64,000 bases of DNA from Bromus sterilis (Eukaryota; Streptophyta; Magnoliopsida; Poales; Poaceae): contig OX465598.1 of assembly GCA_950022295.1 (NCBI GenBank), positions 60,434,001-60,498,000 of the forward strand, read 5' to 3'. Shown here piece by piece: positions 58,050 through 64,000 of this stretch. The notes beneath the pieces were generated by a model that was given only the letters and a program-made list of their open reading frames with translations, was not told where the DNA came from and ran no database searches. Positions within the stretch are counted from its first letter, which is position 1; every line of letters begins with the position of its first letter. Made by a program: the position numbers and the translations under genes.

Positions 58050-60178
58050 TGTTGGGAAACGTAGTAGAAAACAAAAAATTTCGGCCTACGAATCAAGAAC
58101 CCAAGATCATCCAAGAAGATTGCATACAAGGTTTTAGGTCATGTCTCACCAACCGATGTAGCGGAAGTAGAGTTGGTGAAGCTCGTGGACGTAGTGGAAG
58201 TAGATCTCGCAAGTTCTCCCACGAACAGTCCCTCGATCAATCCCACGAACAAGTGCCGCGATCTAGTCCCACGGACAAGTCCCATGAACAAGCTCCTCGA
58301 AGAAGGGTCGAAGGTACGACCCCTCCATTAGTATCCACACATCCCGTAGCAGCAATCCAGCAGCGCTCCGCCGTCCAGAGATGAACGCCACCGAGAAAAC
58401 TAGAGGTAGAAAACCCTAACGGATTCCGATCTAGAACAGCGTCTAAACCGGGGTCTAAAAGTGGAGCAACGGGGTTTAGAGGAGGGAGGGTGGCGCATAG
58501 GCCTTGGGGACAAGTTGTGTTGCGCCCCCCACCCCTCCCCCACATTATATAGGTGGCCAAGAGGCCCTTGGGGCGCAATAAAGGGGGTGGGGAGTCCAAC
58601 TTGGACTCCCAAACCTCCCAAACCTTCCCACCGGAAACCTGCCATATTGGAGAGTTGGACTTTCCACCTGGAGGGGGATTCCTTCCCCTTGGTGCGCCCC
58701 CCACCCCTTGGCCGGCCAGGGCAGCCTAGGTGGCTTGCCCCCCAAGGCTAGGGGCGCAGGGGAGTGGGTGGTACTGCCCGGAACCTTCCGGAACCTTCCA
58801 TGACCTTCTAGAAGCTTCCAGGACCTTCCGGGACATACCGGGACCGTTTCGGGACATTCCGGACACTTCTGGAGCACTTCCAGGACCTTCCGAGACCGTT
58901 ATCGGACGTTCCGGAGCCATCCGGATAGTTGCCAAGACCATCCGAGTTACAGTTTAAGCCACCGGATGACCGCGAAGGTTGTCGGGACGCCCAGCGATTA
59001 TCCGGAAACTATTCCGGTTGATCCAGGACTTCCCCAGTACCATTCTCATATGTTCCGGAACCACCTGGGACTACTCCAGAGTGATCCGGACATAACCTTA
59101 AATACCCAGAACTACTTCTGGTGCCCTTATGAACAATTCCATAAATCTCCGAAACTACTTCCGGTACCCGTATGAACTATTCTGCTTTGCTTCCACTAAA
59201 CCTTCTACCATACTAGTATTCTAACAGACTACTGCTCGTTAAGTGTGTGACCCAATAGGTTCGGTATAATGCGGACATGACTCAGAACATCTTCCGGACA
59301 TAGGTCAACAGCCTTTTGTCAATAGCCAATAATCAACAGCGGAGCCATGGACACCCATGTTGACTCCCGCACATACACGAAGAAACTTCGAGTGAACCAT
59401 TATGTTTAGTCATGTACCATTCCCTTTGCTTCGCGATATATGACAAAGTTAGAGGAGAGAAGTTTGGCACCCATGTGTAACAACTTTTGAACACAAGCCA
59501 CTCGTTATCCTCTTTGCTCGTTTGTCCCTTTTCTCGTTATCGTATTCCGGTATCCCCGTGACTGAATCACAATGCGTCTGGCCAGACTATAATGGATACC
59601 GTCATACCGAGTGGGCCCGAAGTGAATATCTTCTTCATCGTGAAGGAGCAAATCCCATTCTTGAACTATCACAGTCACTAGCCACACCATCTGACATACC
59701 CAGAACTTATTTTACTACTTCCCATTTACGGGAGGATTCATCTAAGAACCAAAGCATGTCTTCCTGTGTGAAGCAACTCGATACTCTCATGGTCTAAGGA
59801 ATTACGTATATGATAACATTTCATGATATGACTTATAACGTAGTTACGATGTGATCTCTAAGTATATCATTCAATACTGGGGTCGGTTCAACATCATTGT
59901 TCTGCTAACAATATGTTCCCATTGCTACTGACATCCTTGTTACAAGAACAATGTCCATGATTAAGAAAACGTAATCATCAGTTAGCACATGAGCTGGTCT
60001 TAGAGGCTAAACCAGGAACTCTTGGTGTTTACATTTCCACACATGCAAATGAGTTTTCTTCTGAATCTCACAGTCAGGGTCATTGCAATTATAGCACAGA
60101 AATATAAACATTAATTACGAATGTGGAAATATATATATAATAACATTTTATTATTGCCTCTAGGGCATATTTCCAACA
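58050..60178 (-). mobile_element. Copia 5' LTR
   Basis: 2,129 bp, colinear without indels with 50878-53006. The heat-shock-like array recurs unchanged at 58781-58828 and the TATA box at 58543-58552. Confidence 0.93.
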
Positions 60179-60183
60179 GATCC
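60179..60183. repeat. Target site duplication of the Copia element, right (GATCC)
   Basis: Identical to 50873-50877. Sequence right of it continues the leader of the Reina-like element. Confidence 0.95.
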
Positions 60184-60321
60184 GCCCTGGCGGAGGTGCA
60201 CTTGCGCGTTTTGCGTGGATTTCCTAAAGGATCCACACCTTTGCCAGGAATTTAGGGATCAACCACACGAATTCGACTCAGGGAGAAATATTTTCCAGCG
60301 GAAATCAAGGATCTGTAACTA

Positions 60322-60335
60322 GGCTATGAATACCA
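60322..60335 (-). other. Degenerate tRNA-iMet primer site of the Reina-like element
   Basis: The minus strand reads TGGTATTCATAGCC, two to three changes from the usual TGGTATCAGAGCC, next to the LTR end at 60338. Confidence 0.6.
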
Positions 60336-60337
60336 AG

Positions 60338-60480
60338 TGCTACCGACTAGGTGCACTCCCTCGCATCATGCTAGGGTTTGGACTCGAAGATTCCACAACA
60401 CGGTGACTTGGGGGAGGAGGAAGAGGATTAAAGACGTCCTAATTGGGAGCAGGTAGGTGTTTCCTACAAGTTCAATGCCT

Positions 60481-60523
<43 letters not shown>

Positions 60524-60644
60524 GGCTATTTAACAATGCCGCACACACTAGTCTATTACATGGGTCTAACTCCACCTGGGCTGCTCCTCACAGCCCACAG
60601 GGCACACATGTCATTACAGCCTAGGCCTCGTGTTACAGCCAACA
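60338..60644 (-). mobile_element. Reina-like 5' LTR, 307 bp
   Basis: The minus strand starts TGTTGGCTGTAACACGAGG at 60644 and ends GGTAGCA at 60338. The length fits small Reina-type LTRs. It contains a (CA)n microsatellite. No matching 3' LTR lies in the window. Confidence 0.6.
60482..60522. repeat. (CA)20 microsatellite
   Basis: An uninterrupted CA run of 41 nt inside the LTR, likely polymorphic in length. Confidence 0.95.
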
Positions 60645-60899
60645 TGCCGATACGGTATGATTTGTTAACTTAGCGTGCCGAAATGGGTCGCGTCGTGTCT
60701 AGCCCAATTATTATCAACGGTCTTGCCATGCCGGCCCATCTGGCCAGCTTTGGCCACTTCACCACCGTACATGGAGATGGGGCTTTCTTGGAGTCCTGCA
60801 CAACCAAATGGCACCAAGATAAAGGTTGATGGGGGCATTCTCAGCTGATGGCAAATCTGCAGCCGCTGCTGCAAGTTTGTTGAGGTAGAGATGACATTT
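60645..60899. other. Unassigned sequence between LTR and LINE remnant
   Basis: No gene recognised. The segment contains GCCCATCTGGCCAGCTTTGG and mixed-composition sequence. Confidence 0.3.
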
Positions 60900-61262
60900 G
60901 TCTAGGTTCTTCTGTCATTGTTGTGCTTAATCTTACAAACCCAATTACACTTGAGGCCGTGACGTTTAGGGAAGGACAAGCCCTGATCGAGGATTTGGGT
61001 TTGTGAGACATTGGGATTTGTACAAACTACAAGTCTTTGGTTACCGCCGTGAAGGAAGGTAAAGGGGGGGCATCATGGCATCATCATCAAGGAGATTGTT
61101 TCGAGGTTTCTAAATTTTAGTAGTTATCATTTTACGTATGAAAATAGAATTATAAATGTTGAGGCTCATAACGTAGCGAAGTTTGCGGCCAACTTAGCCA
61201 AAGGACGCCATTTATGTCTTTTGGACCCTCACGATCCTCTTTGTATTCCTTTGAATTTGTGA
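60900..61262 (+). pseudogene. LINE-type C-terminal RNase H (RVT_3) fragment
   Basis: Plus-strand traces read LVTAVKEGKGG and then, in another frame, INVEAHNVAKFAANLAKGRH followed by PHDPLCIPLNL and a stop at 61260. The AHN.AK.A pattern and C-terminal ending are typical of the RNase H domain at the end of plant LINE pol proteins or their host-like derivatives. At least two frame changes occur. The upstream RT is absent. Confidence 0.6.
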
Positions 61263-61284
61263 GGTTGAATATAGAGATTACAGG

Positions 61285-61923
61285 TTGCCTAAACAAAAAC
61301 TTGGGCATGGCCCCCCTCCTCCTTTCCCTAGACGGTCTTTCCACACCTCCTCCCCGCCCTTCAAGCCCACCGCCGAGCTCTCGTTCCCCTCCTTCTCTAG
61401 ACGGTCTTTCCTCATCTCCTCCCCGCGCTTCCCAGCCCACCGCCGAGCTCCCATTCCCCTCCCAGCACCGCCTCCACCCACATCTCCTCTCCCCGGAGCT
61501 CTCTATGGCGCTCACCCGACCCACCAGACCGGTGCGGCCTCCATTACGGCCACGCCGGCGCCGAGCGCGCGCCGTGGTGTTCGTGGCCTCGGCCGCCCCC
61601 ACCGCCACGTCCGGGTCCGTCATGGCGCCGGCTTAGGCGCAATTTCTGAGGTTGCAGACGCAGCTGGTGTAGCCCGCGCAGCCGCAGGCGTCGGAGATGG
61701 GCGGCGCGCTGCAGGCCATGCCGCCGGACCAGCAGGAGGCGGACCACCTCAGCCCCCTCCCTCGCATTATTCCTTCTCTCGGCGGAGGTGGCTGCCATCC
61801 GGCGGGCACGAGATGTGCCGGACCTGGTGGACCGAGCTCGGCCACGGCGAGCTTCGGAGTGGCCACTCTACGTTCACCGGGGCCACCTCCCACAGTCCTC
61901 CGCAGCTCCGAATACAGAGGTGA
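61285..61923 (+). CDS. GC-rich ORF, possible first exon of a degraded gene
   Basis: An open frame of 212 codons in strongly GC-rich sequence. The N-terminal part is Pro/Ser-rich, encoded by an imperfect ~70-bp tandem duplication (61329-61395 and 61399-61463: TAGACGGTCTTTCC...CCCACCGCCGAGCTC). The second half is Ala/Gly/Arg-rich. No domain is recognised. Alternative starts such as 61505 in another frame give short peptides. It could be the 5' exon of the RPA1-like remnant downstream, or simply a compositional ORF. Confidence 0.25.
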   Translation: MPKQKLGHGPPPPFPRRSFHTSSPPFKPTAELSFPSFSRRSFLISSPRFPAHRRAPIPLPAPPPPTSPLPGALYGAHPTHQTGAASITATPAPSARRGVRGLGRPHRHVRVRHGAGLGAISEVADAAGVARAAAGVGDGRRAAGHAAGPAGGGPPQPPPSHYSFSRRRWLPSGGHEMCRTWWTELGHGELRSGHSTFTGATSHSPPQLRIQR

Positions 61924-62282
61924 TAAATCGAATCAATCGAGCAGCGCTCCGGTGATCTGTTCGTGTACAACAAGCGAAATTAGCACCATCTATCTTGGGT
62001 TGTCAGTTAGATTTACATACACATGTCACTAGACGATGTATACATCAATCAGGATGAATACTCTTCATGTCCAGTTGTCCATTAGTTTTTCACACGCATC
62101 ATATTGGATGTATGCTCGTAATAAAGAGTTCAGTATACAAGCATTTTCATCGTCAGTGATTATTCAGTGAAAAAATGCTACGCATAAATGCTTATCCATT
62201 TTTGTAAGTCTACAGTCACAAATTGCTGTGTGTAAACATTTGTGCATTCTTGTCTGCTGCCCAATATTTACGCTCTTCATGC
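61924..62282. other. A/T-rich intron-like spacer
   Basis: No coding potential recognised between the GC-rich exon candidate and the first RPA1-like segment. Confidence 0.3.
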
Positions 62283-63199
62283 CTTTGTTTTATACAGGAA
62301 ATAAGAGTATACCTATGGGCGACACACCGCTCAGACAGCTTGGTAGTTAATTCCACGATTCAACGGTACTTATGCGGGTACACTCCTCAGGATATAGGAA
62401 TCTAGAAACCAAGAAACAAATGATTTAATTGAACTGGATTCTGTTATGGTGGATCAACAGGTCAGGCCAAATACAAGATTTACATTTTGCCATATCTAAA
62501 ATATCTACACACTATCTGATAACAATTGTTGATTTATTATAACAGGGAGATATTATGGAAGAAGCCATCCCATGTCATCTATTTGACAAACTAAAAAACA
62601 CAATAAAAGAAGGTTCTACCTATCGCTTTTGGAATTTCAACTTCGAAGCTGTCAATATGGTTTACAGGGCAGTGGATTATCCAAAGGGAATTTTATTTAC
62701 CGAAAGGATAATCGCTATAGAAATCAAGCCTCGGCCAGAGAGCGCACTCCTTTTACAGTCTTGGCACCGCGAGTGGATCAGAACGCTGCTGTCCGGCAAG
62801 TATGTTTATAAATATATAGAGAGATTTGTTGTATACAGAAAATGGATGCATCAACCTACTCACGAACATTCTTGACTTTACAGATGTTGTGGTTGTGGGT
62901 TTAATAACATCAGTCACTGAAATATTGCCCCCAGCTGGAGCGCATCACCAACAGAGGAGACATATACATCACAGATGGAAAGTAAGTACTGTCAGCTACT
63001 TCCAGTAATAAATGCAGATTGAACGTATCAACGGAATGATGCATAGTTCACTGGGTGGTTGTTTACAACCAACCTGCTGTTCTTACCTTATGACGACAAC
63101 AGACCGCTATGTTTGATGCAAGGGGCCATCAGGCCGACTCTGCTAGGATGCCTATCGTAGTTATGTTTCTTGGCATGTTACTGGGTCAGTTCTCAGGTA
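62283..63199 (+). pseudogene. RPA1-like (replication protein A large subunit) OB-fold remnant
   Basis: Exon-like blocks with GT-AG borders: about 62299-62460, 62546-62799, 62885-62981 and 63105-63198. Block 1 gives EIRVYLWATH and, after a frame change, LIELDSVMVDQQ. Block 2 continues in phase as GDIMEEAIPCHLFDKL, then GSTYRFWNF and DYPKGILFTERI. Block 3 gives VGLITSVTEI and, after a shift, RGDIYITDG. Block 4 gives SARMPIVVMFLGMLLGQFSG. This order (entry strand, LD..LVDEQG, IP..L...F, YR...F, DVVG, PVV..F.G) matches RPA1/DUF223-type OB folds that bind single-stranded DNA and are often carried by plant Helitrons. Two frameshifts and an in-frame stop mark it as a remnant. The later OB folds and zinc finger are not seen. 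Confidence 0.6.
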
Positions 63200-63617
63200 A
63201 TCTTAAAGGTCTCTGTTTGCATGCAGCACACGTAATTCCTCATACCAGATTGAATGGCACACTACCAATAAAAGAAAGAGAGTCTGTTGATGCAACAATT
63301 ACAGAAATTGCTGCACTAGAGCCTAACTGCATAATGGGTGCTTTGTCCTTGGCCATCTCCTTACTTCCATGAGATTATGATTTAGCACAGAGTTCTGTTT
63401 TCATGGATGTGATATTCTAAAAAAGCTTATCTTGTTTGACTATCACTAGAGGTTCATGCTAATAATGGAACGACTTGTGGCAACCCATTTCCAATGGGAA
63501 AGAAAAGGACTTCTTGGCTTTGACACCTTTGGGTGATCATTTACTAATGAAGAATTGGATATATTTTTAGCCTACTTATGACATGGAACATTTGGTTTTG
63601 CTACCACAAGACAAAGC
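63200..63617. other. Unassigned A/T-rich sequence
   Basis: It includes an open stretch to 63372 continuing the last RPA1-like block; otherwise no recognisable feature. Confidence 0.3.
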
Positions 63618-63818
63618 GAGAGGATTGGTTAGCCCGGAATTGGTTTTGATTTTGTTTATGAGTTTTTGATTGTGACCATGAGGTCACAGGTTCGAGTCCT
63701 GAAAGCCTCTTGCAGAAAAATGTAGGGAAAGGCTGTTTACAAAAGACCCAAAGTGGCCGGACCCTTCCCTGAACCCTGCGCAAGCGGGAGCTATGTGCAC
63801 CGGGCTGCCCTTTTTTTT
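63618..63818 (+). mobile_element. Au-type SINE
   Basis: A B box GGTTCGAGTCC at 63689-63699 is followed by CCTCTTGCAGAAAAATGTAG, AGACCCAAAGTGG, CGGACCCTTCC, GCGCAAGCGGGAGC and GTGCACCGGGCTGCCC, and a T8 tail at 63811-63818. This is the conserved body and 3' end of Au SINEs. The 5' end with the A box is degenerate and its limit is approximate. Pol III-type internal promoter; mobilised by LINE proteins. Confidence 0.8.
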
Positions 63819-64000
63819 GATGAGTTTCCCTAAAAACTCATCTCTTCATGTACATAAACCCTCTTTTCGACTAAATGAATAGGCAGCGCCCCTGCCGGTT
63901 TTCTGAAAAAATGAAAACATTTCTCCTTCATACTGTTGTTGCAACTACATAAGGATTTTAAACAATTGCACTTCTTATGGGCGGTCCATCTTTCTACATT
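63819..64000. other. Unassigned sequence at window end
   Basis: No feature recognised. Confidence 0.3.

Larger units (their letters stand above)
50878..60178 (-). mobile_element. Young non-autonomous Copia element (BARE/Angela-like), 9,301 bp
   Basis: Two 2,129-bp LTRs (50878-53006 and 58050-60178) differ at about nine positions. The primer site and polypurine tract are intact, and GATCC target duplications are perfect. The 5,043-bp interior has no ORF of 100 codons or more, only decayed traces of pol. The element therefore must have moved using proteins supplied in trans. The LTR end GCCTCTAGGGCATATTTCC groups it with BARE/WIS/Angela relatives. Confidence 0.92.
46999..60644 (-). mobile_element. 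Decayed Reina-like Ty3/gypsy element carrying two insertions
   Basis: Minus-strand parts: 5' LTR 60338-60644, degenerate primer site 60322-60335, leader to 60184 and 50872-50820, gag and protease 50820-49250, and further protease 47293-46999. A Harbinger-type element (47297-49246) and a Copia element (50878-60178) are inserted. Everything downstream of the protease is missing. A short LTR, the gag pattern FPKFDGDTP and the protease ending YDIILGMN suggest a small chromovirus of the Reina type (tentative). Confidence 0.65.

Noticed and set aside
61150..61798. Minus-strand ORFs of 84-157 codons opposite the GC-rich exon candidate
   Set aside because: Gly/Arg-rich reverse shadows in GC-rich sequence without domain similarity.

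Overview
This is plant nuclear DNA from a large, repeat-rich grass genome, most likely a Triticeae species (wheat, Aegilops, barley or rye). I infer this from Athila-type LTRs with the ACGTATC terminal motif, Copia LTRs ending in the BARE/WIS/Angela-like GCCTCTAGGGCATAT block, a Stowaway MITE, an Au-type SINE and tRNA-iMet primer sites. There are no bacterial genes, rRNA genes, tRNA genes or CRISPR arrays. All assignments are by eye.

Layout. (1) 1-13878: a minus-strand composite of Athila-lineage Ty3/gypsy elements (LTR - internal - LTR - rearranged internal - LTR). It has gag-protease reading frames but no reverse transcriptase or integrase. (2) 13879-14823: a Copia LTR fragment that cuts a Harbinger-like ORF. 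(3) 15451-20441: the only plausible intact host-type gene, a five-exon plus-strand DUF3615-like gene whose splice phases agree throughout. (4) 21016-44482: an Athila LTR fragment split by a ~9.8 kb non-autonomous gypsy element (427-bp LTRs, gag-protease only, a PPT-like 66-bp repeat array and an antisense multi-exon gene). That element is itself split by a 12,787-bp minus-strand chromovirus (30501-43287) with 3.94-kb LTRs and a gag-pol frame broken by only four stops. (5) 44483-46998: pieces of a SIRE-like Copia LTR and Athila LTRs, one carrying a 93-bp Stowaway MITE. (6) 46999-60644: a decayed minus-strand Reina-like gypsy element, split by a 1,950-bp Harbinger-type DNA transposon and by a 9.3-kb Copia element with perfect GATCC target duplications. 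(7) 60645-64000: low-copy-looking DNA with a LINE RNase H tail, a GC-rich exon candidate, an RPA1-like OB-fold gene remnant and a SINE.

History. LTR comparisons by eye give about 2.3% (10/427) for the outer gypsy element, about 1% for the chromovirus nested in it, and about 0.4% (9/2129) for the Copia element, which agrees with the nesting order. The most striking signals are a heat-shock-element-like array in the U3 of the young Copia element; the near identity of its LTRs around a heavily decayed interior; an antisense spliced gene inside a non-autonomous gypsy element; a tandem array whose units begin with that element's own polypurine tract; and a near-identical 1.9-kb tract inside the otherwise diverged chromovirus LTRs.
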